Below are positions 27,135 to 36,644 of a stretch of 64,000 nucleotides of DNA, piece by piece. The stretch spans positions 17,424 through 81,423 of the forward strand of contig CAZMTO010000003.1 in NCBI GenBank assembly GCA_964569265.1, given 5' to 3'. This DNA comes from Avidehalobacter sp964569265 (GTDB lineage: Bacteria; Bacillota; Dehalobacteriia; UBA4068; UBA4997). The translations under genes were made by a program, and so were the position numbers. Each line of letters starts with the position of its first letter. The stretch's first letter is position 1. A model generated the notes under the pieces. It was not told where the DNA came from, made no database searches, and was given only the letters and a program-made list of their open reading frames with translations.

Positions 27135-28544
27135 ATGCAAAAAACATTGCTTTTAATACATAAAAAACTTAATATGTGCCTGTTGCTGCTGGTGCTTTTT
27201 GGTTTGCTGCCGGGTTGTGCCGCGGCAACCGATATCCGTGTGTGCCTGCAAACCTCAACGGCTGCGGCTGAATTTACCGTTATCAGCGGTGAATACAGCG
27301 TGCAGGGCGGCAGCTTAAAGCAGCAGGAGCTTGCAACAGCCGTTGCGGGTGATGTCATAAAGATAAACAAAGAAGCTGCCGGCTTTACGGTTTATCTTAA
27401 TGGGCAAAACATCGGCTCGTCGGCACTTAGTATGCTGCTGTTGGCCACCGATGATGATTGTGTAATGCAATACGGCACCCGGCAGTATCGCGGCAGTTTT
27501 TCTCTGCTTACCAACGGCTATTTGCTTAATGTGCTGGATATTGAGCATTACCTTTACGGTGTGGTAGGTGAAGAAATAGGCTACAACGTTGATTTTGAGG
27601 CACTGCGGGCGCAGGCTATTGTGGCGCGGTCTTATGCGGCGTTTAATATGGGCAGCACCTATTATGATGTTTCGGCGGGGACAGCCAGCCAGGTTTACGG
27701 CGGCTACACTGCCGAAAGCAGCCACAGCAGCGCGGCGGTGCGCCGGGCAGTAGATGATACCGAGGGGCTGGTAATGTATTGGGACGGTGACATTGTAGAA
27801 GCGGTGTTTGCCAGCAACGCCGGCGGCTATACCGAAGCTAACGAAAACGTTTGGGGCGGTGCGGCAATGCCGTATTTAAGGGCGGTAAAATCGCCGTATG
27901 ATGAAGAATACCCCTTTTATGAATGGTCGATTACATATACACCGGCACAGTTAAAAAGCCTGGCCGAAACCTATATGAGCCGCATTAAGCAAACCGGCAG
28001 CTTTGGCAGCTTTGTACGGCTGGAGGTTTCTTACAGCGGGGCAGACGGCAACGACACAGAGTCCGGGCGGGTAACCAAAGCTACCATTTACGGCACCGAA
28101 GCTGCGGTAACTGCCGAACGTGATGCCGTGCGCACTATGCTGGGGCTTAAAAGCACGCTGTTTACCATTGACGGCAGCGATAATGCGGCAGCCCCCCTTG
28201 ATGAGGTTTATGTTTTGGATGCGGCAGGCAATTTGGTGCAGCGTAGTTGGCAGGATCTTTGTGCTATTGGTGCCGGCGGCGAACAGGCTATGCAGCGGCT
28301 GGTTAACCTTGCTGCTGCTTATATGCGCAGCAGCACCGGCCTTGCTGCGTTTAACGGTGGTAAAATAAGCGCCGGCAGCGGCAACACGGTGGTTATAAAT
28401 GGGCGCGGCAACGGCCACGGTGTGGGGCTTAGCCAGTATGGTGCCATTGGTATGGCCAAAGACGGTTATACGGCCGAAGAAATTTTGCTGCATTATTACG
28501 GCGGTGACGAGCCGGAATTATTACAAATTGACTATTTAGACTAA
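27135..28544 (+). CDS. SpoIID/LytB-domain protein
   Basis: Exported protein of 469 residues with a signal peptide or lipoprotein signal (LLPGC, Cys about 29). The SpoIID/LytB domain runs from about 125 to the C-terminus: YLYGVVGEEIGYNVDFEALRAQAIVARSYA, then the family's closing motif GRGNGHGVGLSQYG. SpoIID is a lytic transglycosylase needed for engulfment in sporulation, and LytB an amidase enhancer; this gene alone does not show that the organism sporulates. It sits between queH and queA, a conserved position in related genomes by my recollection. Here it most likely trims peptidoglycan in vegetative cells. Confidence 0.87.
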   Translation: MQKTLLLIHKKLNMCLLLLVLFGLLPGCAAATDIRVCLQTSTAAAEFTVISGEYSVQGGSLKQQELATAVAGDVIKINKEAAGFTVYLNGQNIGSSALSMLLLATDDDCVMQYGTRQYRGSFSLLTNGYLLNVLDIEHYLYGVVGEEIGYNVDFEALRAQAIVARSYAAFNMGSTYYDVSAGTASQVYGGYTAESSHSSAAVRRAVDDTEGLVMYWDGDIVEAVFASNAGGYTEANENVWGGAAMPYLRAVKSPYDEEYPFYEWSITYTPAQLKSLAETYMSRIKQTGSFGSFVRLEVSYSGADGNDTESGRVTKATIYGTEAAVTAERDAVRTMLGLKSTLFTIDGSDNAAAPLDEVYVLDAAGNLVQRSWQDLCAIGAGGEQAMQRLVNLAAAYMRSSTGLAAFNGGKISAGSGNTVVINGRGNGHGVGLSQYGAIGMAKDGYTAEEILLHYYGGDEPELLQIDYLD

Positions 28545-28599
28545 AATGTGCTATATTTATATAATATGTTTAATGCTGATGTAAGTGAGAGGTTAAATT

Positions 28600-29622
28600 A
28601 TGAAGCTTGAAGATTTTGTGTATGACCTGCCGGAGCGTTTGATAGCTCAAACCCCGGTAGAACCGCGTGACCATTCGCGTTTGCTGGTGTTAAACCGCCG
28701 GGACGGCAGCATTGATCACCGGCATTTTTATGATCTGCCGGAATATTTAAACCCCGGTGATGTGTTGGTTATCAACAAAACGCGCGTTCTGCCTGCGCGC
28801 CTTTATGCCAAACGTGCTACCGGCGGTGTGGTAGAGGTTTTGCTGGTGCAGCAGGTGGATATGAACCACTGGAAGGCGTTGGTAAAGCCCGGGCGCAAAG
28901 CCAAGCCCGGCGAAACCCTGCTGTTTGACGATAACCTTTTAACCGGCCACGTAGAAGAAGTGGTAGAGGAGGGTATGCGGCTTATACGCTTTGAATATGA
29001 AGGCAATTTTATGGAAATTTTGGATAAGCTGGGCACTATGCCCCTGCCGCCTTATATTCACGAGCAGCTTAAAGACCAGGAGCGCTACCAGTGTGTTTAT
29101 GCCAAAGACCCCGGTTCGGCGGCGGCACCCACAGCCGGCCTGCATTTTACCGATGAGCTGCTGGACAAAATACGTGCCAAGGGCGTTAATATTGCCGAAG
29201 TTTTGCTTAATGTCGGTTTGGGGACTTTTAGACCGGTAAAGGTAGAAAATATCGAAGAACACCAGATGCATTCGGAATATTACGAGATAGACGAGGCTAC
29301 CGCCAAGCTTATAAACGATTGCCGTGCCAACGGCGGGCGTATTATAAGTGTAGGCACCACCAGCACCCGTACGCTGGAAACCGTAAGCACCGATGACGGT
29401 GTTGTACACGCAGGCAGCGGCTGGACGCAAAAATTTATTTATCCCGGCTACCGCTACAAGGCCGTAGATTCTCTGGTGACCAATTTTCATCTGCCAGGCA
29501 GCACCCTTATGATGCTGGTTTCGGCCTTTGCTACCCGCGAAATGATAATGGATGCTTATAAAGTAGCAGTAGATGACGAATATCGCTTTTTCAGCTTTGG
29601 CGATGCTATGCTGATATTATAA
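28600..29622 (+). CDS. queA: tRNA ribosyltransferase-isomerase QueA
   Basis: 340-residue enzyme that transfers the ribosyl part of S-adenosylmethionine to preQ1 in tRNA, giving epoxyqueuosine. Family motifs: YDLPERLIAQTPVEPRD at the start, VLVINKTRVLPARL, AAPTAGLHFT and TNFHLPGSTLMMLVSAFA. Length normal. ATG with GTGAGAGG. It is followed after 20 bases by tgt. Confidence 0.97.
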   Translation: MKLEDFVYDLPERLIAQTPVEPRDHSRLLVLNRRDGSIDHRHFYDLPEYLNPGDVLVINKTRVLPARLYAKRATGGVVEVLLVQQVDMNHWKALVKPGRKAKPGETLLFDDNLLTGHVEEVVEEGMRLIRFEYEGNFMEILDKLGTMPLPPYIHEQLKDQERYQCVYAKDPGSAAAPTAGLHFTDELLDKIRAKGVNIAEVLLNVGLGTFRPVKVENIEEHQMHSEYYEIDEATAKLINDCRANGGRIISVGTTSTRTLETVSTDDGVVHAGSGWTQKFIYPGYRYKAVDSLVTNFHLPGSTLMMLVSAFATREMIMDAYKVAVDDEYRFFSFGDAMLIL

Positions 29623-29642
29623 TAAATATTAAGAGGTGACAA

Positions 29643-30746
29643 ATGACGCTTAAATATACCCTGCTGAAGCAGGACGGTAATGCCCGACTTGGCATTGTAG
29701 AAACTACCCACGGTTCTATACAAACCCCGATATTTATGCCGGTGGGTACGCAGGCTACGGTAAAAACCATGACGCCCGAAGAACTTAATCAGGTGGGGTC
29801 GCAGATAATACTGAGCAACACGTATCACTTGTATATGCGCCCGGGCCACAAGCTGGTAGCTGAAGCCGGCGGGCTGCACAAGTTTATGCACTGGGACAAG
29901 CCTATTTTAACGGACAGCGGCGGGTTTCAGGTGTTTAGCCTTGCCAAGCTGCGTGATATCAGCGAGGACGGCGTGGTTTTCAGGTCGCATATTGACGGTT
30001 CTAAGCACTTTTTTACGCCGGAAAAAGTAATGGAAATTGAACAGGATCTTGGCTCTGATATTGCTATGCAGTTTGACGTTTGTTCGCCGTACCCGGCCCC
30101 CAGAGAGCAAATTATTGCCGCGCTGGAAAAAACCACGCGCTGGGCCAAGCGCTGCAAAGCGGCACACACCCGGCAGGATCAGGCGCTGTTTGGTATTGTG
30201 CAGGGCGGCCTTTACAATGATTTGCGCATAAGGCACGCTAAGGAGCTTATAGAGCTGGATTTTCCCGGTTACGGCATAGGCGGGCTTAGTGTTGGCGAGC
30301 CCAAGCCGCTGATGTACGATTGTCTGGATAATTTGATGCCGATAATGCCTGTGGATAAGCCCCGTTACCTTATGGGTGTGGGTAGCCCGGATTGTCTGGT
30401 GGAAGGTGTGGCGCGCGGCATTGATATGTTTGACTGTGTGTTGCCTACCCGCATAGCCCGCAACGGCACGGTGTTTACGCGTAGCGGCAAGCTTGTGGTG
30501 CGCAATGCCGAATACGCACATGACCACCGGCCTATGGAAGATGGCTGCACCTGTTATGCCTGCCAAAACTTTACCCGGGCTTATATAAGGCACCTGATAA
30601 AGGCTAACGAAATTTTGGGTCTCAGGCTTACAACTATCCATAATCTGCACTTTTTGCTACATTTGATGGAAGAAATACGCGAAAACATTGCAGCCGGAAC
30701 ATTTTCTCAGTTTTATAAAGATTTTTTTGCTAATTGGCAAGATTAG
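29643..30746 (+). CDS. tgt: tRNA-guanine transglycosylase
   Basis: TIM-barrel enzyme of 367 residues that swaps guanine 34 for preQ1 in tRNAs with GUN anticodons. Active-site motifs: LTDSGGFQVFSL with the catalytic Asp, GIVQGG, GGLSVGE, and FDCVLPTRIARNGT with the nucleophile Asp. The zinc site CTCYACQNFTRAYIRHL is intact. ATG with AGAGGTGA. Part of the queA-tgt-yajC-secDF string common in Firmicutes. Confidence 0.97.
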   Translation: MTLKYTLLKQDGNARLGIVETTHGSIQTPIFMPVGTQATVKTMTPEELNQVGSQIILSNTYHLYMRPGHKLVAEAGGLHKFMHWDKPILTDSGGFQVFSLAKLRDISEDGVVFRSHIDGSKHFFTPEKVMEIEQDLGSDIAMQFDVCSPYPAPREQIIAALEKTTRWAKRCKAAHTRQDQALFGIVQGGLYNDLRIRHAKELIELDFPGYGIGGLSVGEPKPLMYDCLDNLMPIMPVDKPRYLMGVGSPDCLVEGVARGIDMFDCVLPTRIARNGTVFTRSGKLVVRNAEYAHDHRPMEDGCTCYACQNFTRAYIRHLIKANEILGLRLTTIHNLHFLLHLMEEIRENIAAGTFSQFYKDFFANWQD

Positions 30747-30830
30747 GCAGGAATTTAAAATTTTAGAGCGAAATTCTATAAGGTTATGGCAATCTATGCT
30801 AAAAATTTTTGAAAAGGTGGTATTATTTTT

Positions 30831-31127
30831 ATGGAATCTATGGGTGGCAGCGCTCTGTATACGGTTGGTTATATTGCGTTAATGGTGTTTTTGTTTTACT
30901 TTTTGTTAATAAAACCGCAGCAAAAAGTACAAAAAAAGCGCAATGATATGATGACTAATCTTAGTGTAGATGACAAAGTGGTTACGGTTGGCGGTATTGT
31001 TGGCATTGTAACCGAAATTATGGACGACAGCATTTGGCTGGAGGTTAGTGACGGTGTGGATATCGAGGTTAAAAAATCGGGTATTGCTGCCGTTATTAAC
31101 GATACCGACACAAAAGCGGCCGAATAA
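30831..31127 (+). CDS. yajC: Sec translocon accessory protein YajC
   Basis: 98-residue protein with one N-terminal membrane helix (about 8-27) followed by the hallmark FYFLLIKPQQKVQKKRNDM and a small cytoplasmic beta domain (VDDKVVTVGGIVGIV). It associates with SecDF-SecYEG. ATG at 30831 follows AAAAGGTGG with 10-base spacing. secD lies 50 bases on. Confidence 0.95.
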   Translation: MESMGGSALYTVGYIALMVFLFYFLLIKPQQKVQKKRNDMMTNLSVDDKVVTVGGIVGIVTEIMDDSIWLEVSDGVDIEVKKSGIAAVINDTDTKAAE

Positions 31128-31179
31128 TTTTGGCGAACAATAAATTATTGTTTTTATTTTTTAAGGAGGCTTTTGTTTG

Positions 31180-32424
31180 ATGAAAAAGGGAGGATTATGG
31201 CTTACTCTTTTTATGGCAGCACTTATAGTTGTAGCAGCCTGTTCGTTTGGTTATCTAAGAGATAACATAAACCTGGGCCTGGACTTGCAGGGTGGCGCCG
31301 AAGTGGTGTTGCAGGCAATACCGGAGGAGGGCCAGACGGTTTCCGGCGAAGATATGACGGCTTTGCAGGAAATTATGCGTAATCGTGTTGACAGTATGGG
31401 TGTGTCGGAGCCTATAATTCAGTTAGAAGGCGATGACCGTATTGTTATTCAGTTGGCCGGTGTTGATAACCCGGACGATGCTATTGAGTTGTTGGGGCGT
31501 ACTGCCAAGTTAGAATTTATTGCGCCCAACGGCGAGGTTATACTTACCGGTTCGGAGCTGAAAAATGCTTACGGTTCTCGTAACACCGGCGCACGTAACC
31601 CCAACGAGCAAAACGTAATTTCGCTGGAATTTAACGAGGAAGGCACCAAAAAATTTGCCGAAGCTACACAGCGTTATCTTAACCAGCAAATTGCTATTTA
31701 TATCGACGGTGAAATGCTGATGAACCCCACGGTAAATTCTGTTATCAGCAACGGTCAGGCGCAGATAACCGGCGGCTATACGCTGGAACAGGCTGTTAAC
31801 GAAGCTGCCATCTTAAAAGGCGGTGCCCTGCCGGTAGACGTTGACATTATGAGCAAGCGTACCGTTGGCCCGTCGCTTGGTGCCGATTCTCTGCAAAAAA
31901 GTATGTATGCCGGCCTTATCGGTATGGGCCTGCTGCTGTTGTTTATGGTAGCATATTACCGTTTGCCCGGTGTTGTGGCGGTAATTTCTCTGGTGGTTTA
32001 CACACTGGTGCTGCTGTTGCTTATGTGCTGGCTTAAAATTACACTTACGCTGCCCGGTATTGCCGGTGTGCTGTTAAGTATCGGTATGGCAGTAGACTCT
32101 AACATTATTATTTACGAGCGCCTTAGAGAGGAGCTGGCCAACGACAAAACGGTTCCGGCTGCTGTAACAGCCTCCTTCCGCCGCGCTTTGTGGACAATTT
32201 TGGACTCTAACATTACCACGCTGCTGGCAACTGTAGTATTGTTCCAGTTTGGTACCGGTTCGGTACAGGGCTTTGCCGTAACGCTGGCCGTTGGTATTGT
32301 TGTTACCCTGTTTACGGCACTGTTTATCACGCATTATCTGCTTAAATGGTGCGCGCAAATACCTGCTTTGGCAAGCCGCCCGGCATTGTTTGGCAGAAAG
32401 AAAGTAGGTGTTGTTCGTGACTAA
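31180..32424 (+). CDS. secD: protein translocase subunit SecD
   Basis: Proton-driven RND-type membrane protein of 414 residues that helps pull secreted proteins out of SecYEG. First helix at the N-terminus, the D1 motif LGLDLQGGAEVVLQ, a periplasmic P1 region, then five helices with GIAGVLLSIGMAVDSNIIIYERLREEL. It is a compact SecD without long insertions. AGGAGG at 31164-31169 precedes both TTG 31177 and ATG 31180; the ATG is preferred but the choice adds only one residue. Confidence 0.95.
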   Translation: MKKGGLWLTLFMAALIVVAACSFGYLRDNINLGLDLQGGAEVVLQAIPEEGQTVSGEDMTALQEIMRNRVDSMGVSEPIIQLEGDDRIVIQLAGVDNPDDAIELLGRTAKLEFIAPNGEVILTGSELKNAYGSRNTGARNPNEQNVISLEFNEEGTKKFAEATQRYLNQQIAIYIDGEMLMNPTVNSVISNGQAQITGGYTLEQAVNEAAILKGGALPVDVDIMSKRTVGPSLGADSLQKSMYAGLIGMGLLLLFMVAYYRLPGVVAVISLVVYTLVLLLLMCWLKITLTLPGIAGVLLSIGMAVDSNIIIYERLREELANDKTVPAAVTASFRRALWTILDSNITTLLATVVLFQFGTGSVQGFAVTLAVGIVVTLFTALFITHYLLKWCAQIPALASRPALFGRKKVGVVRD

Positions 32425-33346
32425 GATGATGCAGCGTTTTGAATTTGATTTTCTCGGTAAGAGAAAAATCTGGTATGCAATTTCCATTATCATATTGGCA
32501 GCCGGCTTAATATCGTTGATGTTCCGCGGCTTAAACCTGGGCATTGACTTTACCGGCGGCAACATTTTGCAGTTGGAATTCAGCCAGACTGTGGCAGCCG
32601 AAGATTTGCGCGAGGTGGTATCCGGCTACGTTGATGCCACCCCGACTATTCAGGAAAGTGACAGCAACACCTTCCTTATCCGCACCGAAGATATGTCGGA
32701 GGAAACCAGCCAGGCCCTGCTTGATGAAATTGAGGCCAAGCTTAGCACCTTTGACATTTTGCGTAACGAACGTATCGGCCCAGTAATCGGTAAAGAGCTT
32801 ATAACCAATGCGTGGATAGCTTTGGCGCTGGCCCTGTTGCTGATGCTGCTGTATATTACAATACGCTTCCGCTTTAACTTTGCGGTATCGGCTATTGTGC
32901 CTTTGATGCACGATGCATTTGTAATGATCGGTTTGTTTTCTATTTTGCAGTTTGAGGTAGACAGCACCTTTGTAGCGGCAATTTTGACAATTTTGGGTTA
33001 TTCTATTAACAGCACCATTGTTATTTTTGACCGTATCCGTGAAAACCGCGATCTGCACCCCAAGCAGGACTTTAATTCTCTGGTGAACGACAGTATTAAC
33101 CAGACACTGGGGCGTTCGGTAAACACATCTTTTGCCGTTTTGCTGCTTATTGTTTCGCTGTTTGTTTTCGGCGGCGATACCACACGGGCATTTTCTCTGG
33201 CGTTAATCATCGGTGTAGTTTCCGGTGCTTATTCTTCGGTATTTATTGCCGGGCCTATTTTAACTGATATTACCCGTTTGCGTGGCGGCGAAAAAATTAC
33301 TACAACCAAAAAAACCAACAAAAAAGATCCTAAAATTGTGGTTTGA
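32417..33346 (+). CDS. secF: protein translocase subunit SecF
   Basis: Partner of SecD, 309 residues, six helices. Motifs: RGLNLGIDFTGGNILQLEF near the start and LTILGYSINSTIVIFDRIRENR. The GTG at 32417 overlaps the secD stop (GTGACTAA), indicating translational coupling; an ATG at 32426 is possible. C-terminus Lys-rich. It is followed by a 135-base spacer with a nested stem structure. Confidence 0.94.
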   Translation: MTKMMQRFEFDFLGKRKIWYAISIIILAAGLISLMFRGLNLGIDFTGGNILQLEFSQTVAAEDLREVVSGYVDATPTIQESDSNTFLIRTEDMSEETSQALLDEIEAKLSTFDILRNERIGPVIGKELITNAWIALALALLLMLLYITIRFRFNFAVSAIVPLMHDAFVMIGLFSILQFEVDSTFVAAILTILGYSINSTIVIFDRIRENRDLHPKQDFNSLVNDSINQTLGRSVNTSFAVLLLIVSLFVFGGDTTRAFSLALIIGVVSGAYSSVFIAGPILTDITRLRGGEKITTTKKTNKKDPKIVV

Positions 33347-33365
33347 TTTTTAACAAAAAGTAAAT

Positions 33366-33428
33366 ATTTTACCACACAGAGCTTTTGCCGGATTACCGGT
33401 GAAAGCTCTGGCAGTATAACGGTAAAAT
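33366..33428 (+). other. nested stem structure in the secF-recJ spacer
   Basis: Three nested stems: ATTTTACC (33366-33373) with GGTAAAAT (33421-33428); AGAGCTTT (33378-33385) with AAAGCTCT (33402-33409); and CCGG with CCGG around an ATTA loop. All arms are perfect. There is no run of T directly after the GC-rich inner hairpin. Confidence 0.6.
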
Positions 33429-33481
33429 TTTGCTGAATTTTTACAGTATGCAAAATAAAACAGAAAGGGTTTGAAACACTC

Positions 33482-35275
33482 TTGAACGAAAAAAAATGGG
33501 TTTTGCGTGGCTGCAAAGTAAGTGCCGGTGAAATTTCGGCTATAGCACGTGATTATGCAATACCGGTATCGGCGGCCCGACTGCTGGCAGTGCGGGGCTT
33601 GGCCGACCGTGATGATATTGACGATTATTTTTCGGACGAGCTGGGCTGCCTGCACGCCCCCGGCCGGCTTAAAGACCTTGATAAGGGCTGCGATATTTTG
33701 TGGCAGGCTATTTGCCGCGGTGATGAAATTGCCGTTTTTGGTGATTACGATGCCGACGGCATAACCTCTACCAGTATAATGTCGCTGGTGCTGCGGCGTC
33801 TAGGGGCTAACTTCAGGTATTACATACCCCTGCGCGACACCGAAGGCTACGGTTTAAATTCGGCGGCGGTGCAGGCGCTGGCAGATGACGGCGTTAAGGT
33901 TTTGCTGACCCTGGACAACGGCATTGCTGCCTATGAACAGGTGCAGTTGGCCAAGCAGTTGGGGCTTACGGTAATAATTGCCGACCACCACGAAGTACCG
34001 TTTGACATATTGCCGCAGGGCAGCGTGTATAAGCTGCCGCCTGCCGATGCGGTTATTGACCCAAAGCAGCGCGATTGCGGATATCCGTTTAAATCGGTGT
34101 GCGCCGGTATGCTGGCTTATAAGCTGGCCGAACGTTTGTATGAGCTGGCCGGGCGTGATTGGCAGGCCGAACACATAGAATACCTGATTTTTGCCGCTAT
34201 TGCCACTGTTTGCGATATTATGGATTTAACCGACGAAAACCGCAAACTGGTAAAATACGCTTTGGCTAACTTTGACAAGTCTCCGAACATTGGTTTAAAG
34301 GCCTTGTTAGAAGCTAACGGCTTGCAGGCTACCGCGCTTACGTCATATCATATCGGGTTTGTGCTGGGGCCGTGTATCAATGCCAGCGGCCGTCTGGAAA
34401 ATGCTGCTCAGGCGGTGGAGCTGTTTTTGACCGAGGATATGGCCCACGCCAGAGAGCTGGCCGACCATTTGCTGTTGCTTAATGTGCGCCGCAAGGAACT
34501 TTCTGCCGAGGGTGTGGAAAAAATTAAGCAGGAGATTGATGCCCATAATTATGCCGATGCCAAGGTGTTGTTGGTGCATCAGCCGGATTTGCCGGAAAGT
34601 GTGGCGGGCATTGTGGCGGGCCGTATAAAAGAGATTTATAACCGCCCGACCTTTGTGCTGGCCGGCGATAAAGATTTGGTTAAGGGCTCCGGGCGTTCGG
34701 TAGAAGGGTTTAATATGTTTAAGGCGCTGGTAGAATGTGCCGACCTGCTGGAAATGTTTGGCGGACATTTTATGGCTACCGGGCTTACCATAAAAGCCGA
34801 AAATATAGGTGAGCTGCGCCGCCGGCTTAACCAAAACTGCACTATGGATACCGCCGATATGCTGCCCACCGTTTATATTGATATGGCGCTACCGATAGAA
34901 CGTGCCGTTGCCGGTATGGGCTTTGCCAAATTTTTGGCCGGTATGATGCCCTTTGGCCACGCTAACCCGGCGCCGCTGTTTGGGGATAAAGATTTGACGG
35001 TGCGGCGGATTCAGTTGTTGGGCAAGGATAAGCAGATGATACGCTTTTATTTTGCTGACCGTATGAAAAGCGGCCTTATCAGTGCCATATCTTTCCGCAA
35101 AAAGGATGAGTTTGAACAGATGGTGTTGTCGCTGGGCGGCGAAACTATGTGGCAGCACCTGTTAAAAGGTCAGCCGACAAACTTATCCGTAGATATTGTG
35201 TATTCTATAGAAATTAACGAATTTAGAGGTAATTCCAGCGTACAGTTGCAAATTAAGGATTTGCGGCTGCATTAA
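33482..35275 (+). CDS. recJ: single-stranded-DNA 5'-3' exonuclease RecJ
   Basis: 597-residue exonuclease of recombination and mismatch repair. DHH-superfamily metal motifs: VFGDYDADGITST, ADHHEVP with DHH, and the DHHA1 region with GGHFMATGL; NASGRLENA is typical of RecJ. An OB-like C-terminal domain closes it. TTG start at 33482, preceded by AAAGGG about 14 bases upstream, which is a loose fit. The size is that of the core RecJ without the long extra C-terminal domain of some Firmicutes. Confidence 0.94.
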   Translation: MNEKKWVLRGCKVSAGEISAIARDYAIPVSAARLLAVRGLADRDDIDDYFSDELGCLHAPGRLKDLDKGCDILWQAICRGDEIAVFGDYDADGITSTSIMSLVLRRLGANFRYYIPLRDTEGYGLNSAAVQALADDGVKVLLTLDNGIAAYEQVQLAKQLGLTVIIADHHEVPFDILPQGSVYKLPPADAVIDPKQRDCGYPFKSVCAGMLAYKLAERLYELAGRDWQAEHIEYLIFAAIATVCDIMDLTDENRKLVKYALANFDKSPNIGLKALLEANGLQATALTSYHIGFVLGPCINASGRLENAAQAVELFLTEDMAHARELADHLLLLNVRRKELSAEGVEKIKQEIDAHNYADAKVLLVHQPDLPESVAGIVAGRIKEIYNRPTFVLAGDKDLVKGSGRSVEGFNMFKALVECADLLEMFGGHFMATGLTIKAENIGELRRRLNQNCTMDTADMLPTVYIDMALPIERAVAGMGFAKFLAGMMPFGHANPAPLFGDKDLTVRRIQLLGKDKQMIRFYFADRMKSGLISAISFRKKDEFEQMVLSLGGETMWQHLLKGQPTNLSVDIVYSIEINEFRGNSSVQLQIKDLRLH

Positions 35276-35291
35276 AAAGTGGGGAAGTTAT

Positions 35292-36614
35292 ATGAAGTTT
35301 TATATAAAAACCTTTGGCTGCCAGATGAACGAGCATGATTCGGAGATAATTGCCGGCGTGCTCAGTCAAACCGGTTATCAACAGTGCAATGAGCTTGATG
35401 AAGCCGATATTATTGTTATAAATACCTGCTGCATACGGGAAAGCGCCGAAAATAAAATATGGGGTTACATAGGTAATCTTAAAAATGCCAAATATAAAAA
35501 AACCGGCGTAATAATTGCGGTTTTGGGCTGTATGACACAGCAGCCCGGACTTGAAGAACAGTTAAAGCGTATGGGCCGCCATTTGGATATTGTGCTGGGC
35601 ACTTATCAGCAGCACCGCCTGCCGGAATATATAAGCCGTGCTATGGCGGGAGAAGGGCAAATTGTTGATGTTTCGGAAGATAACAGGGATTTTCCGGATG
35701 TTTTGCCAAGCTGCCGCCGTGATACCATAACCGCACAGGTAAACATAAATTACGGCTGCAACAATTTTTGTTCCTATTGTATTGTACCTTATGTGCGCGG
35801 GCGCGAGCGCAGCCGCGATATGGCCGCGATAATTGACGAGGTTAGAGACGCTGCTGCCCGCGGTATTAAAGAGGTTATGCTGCTGGGGCAAAATGTAAAT
35901 TCTTACGGTAAAGACCTTGCCAAGGCCGGCATAGAAGCCGCACCGGATTTTGCCGCAGTGTTGCAGGCGGTAAACGCTGTGCCCGGCATTGAACGTATAC
36001 GCTATATGAGTTCTCACCCGCGTGATTTTTCGCCGGAATTGGTGGATGTTATTGCCGAGCTGCCCAAGGTAAACGCTTATTACCATTTGCCACTGCAATC
36101 CGGTTGTGATAAAACGCTTAAGGCGATGAACCGCGGCTACGATACCGAGCGTTATTTTAGCATTATTGAACGTATACGAGAAAAAACGCCGTTGGCTGCC
36201 GTAACAACCGACCTGATAGTCGGCTTCCCCGGAGAAACCGAGGAAGATTTTGCACAAACGCTGGCTTTTGTTGAAAAGTGCCGCTTTGATGCGGCTTATA
36301 CCTTTATATATTCGCCGCGCAGTGGTACAGTAGCTGCTAAAATGCCTGATCAGGTGCCGTTGGCGGTTAAAAAAGAACGTTTGCAGCGCCTGACAGAGCT
36401 GCAAAACCGCATTAGTTTGGAAAAAAACCAGGCTTATGTCGGCCGCACGGTGCGCGTGCTGGTAGAAGGCCCCAGTAAAAACAATGCCGATTACTATACG
36501 GGCCGCACCGACAGCAACAAAATAGTAATTTTTAAGGCGATGCCGGAAAATATAAATCAACTGGCAGAGCTGCAAATTACAGCCGCCAAAACGTGGCATT
36601 TAGAAGCGCTGTAA
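35292..36614 (+). CDS. miaB: tRNA methylthiotransferase MiaB
   Basis: Radical-SAM enzyme of 440 residues that adds a methylthio group to i6A37 in tRNA. The N-terminal domain holds three cluster cysteines (FGCQMNEHDS, NTCCIRESAENK, LGCMTQ), the radical-SAM triad is CNNFCSYCIVPYVRGRERSR, and a TRAM domain ends the protein (RTVRVLVEGPSKNNADYYTGRT). YVRGRERSR and the length favour MiaB over MtaB or RimO. ATG 16 bases after recJ. Confidence 0.95.
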   Translation: MKFYIKTFGCQMNEHDSEIIAGVLSQTGYQQCNELDEADIIVINTCCIRESAENKIWGYIGNLKNAKYKKTGVIIAVLGCMTQQPGLEEQLKRMGRHLDIVLGTYQQHRLPEYISRAMAGEGQIVDVSEDNRDFPDVLPSCRRDTITAQVNINYGCNNFCSYCIVPYVRGRERSRDMAAIIDEVRDAAARGIKEVMLLGQNVNSYGKDLAKAGIEAAPDFAAVLQAVNAVPGIERIRYMSSHPRDFSPELVDVIAELPKVNAYYHLPLQSGCDKTLKAMNRGYDTERYFSIIERIREKTPLAAVTTDLIVGFPGETEEDFAQTLAFVEKCRFDAAYTFIYSPRSGTVAAKMPDQVPLAVKKERLQRLTELQNRISLEKNQAYVGRTVRVLVEGPSKNNADYYTGRTDSNKIVIFKAMPENINQLAELQITAAKTWHLEAL

Positions 36615-36644
36615 TACGGGCAAATATTTTTGGGGAGGTATTTT

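Noticed and set aside
35562..36599. A 345-codon minus-strand frame opposite miaB
   Set aside because: Antisense shadow of a complete MiaB; Tyr/His-rich with no motif.
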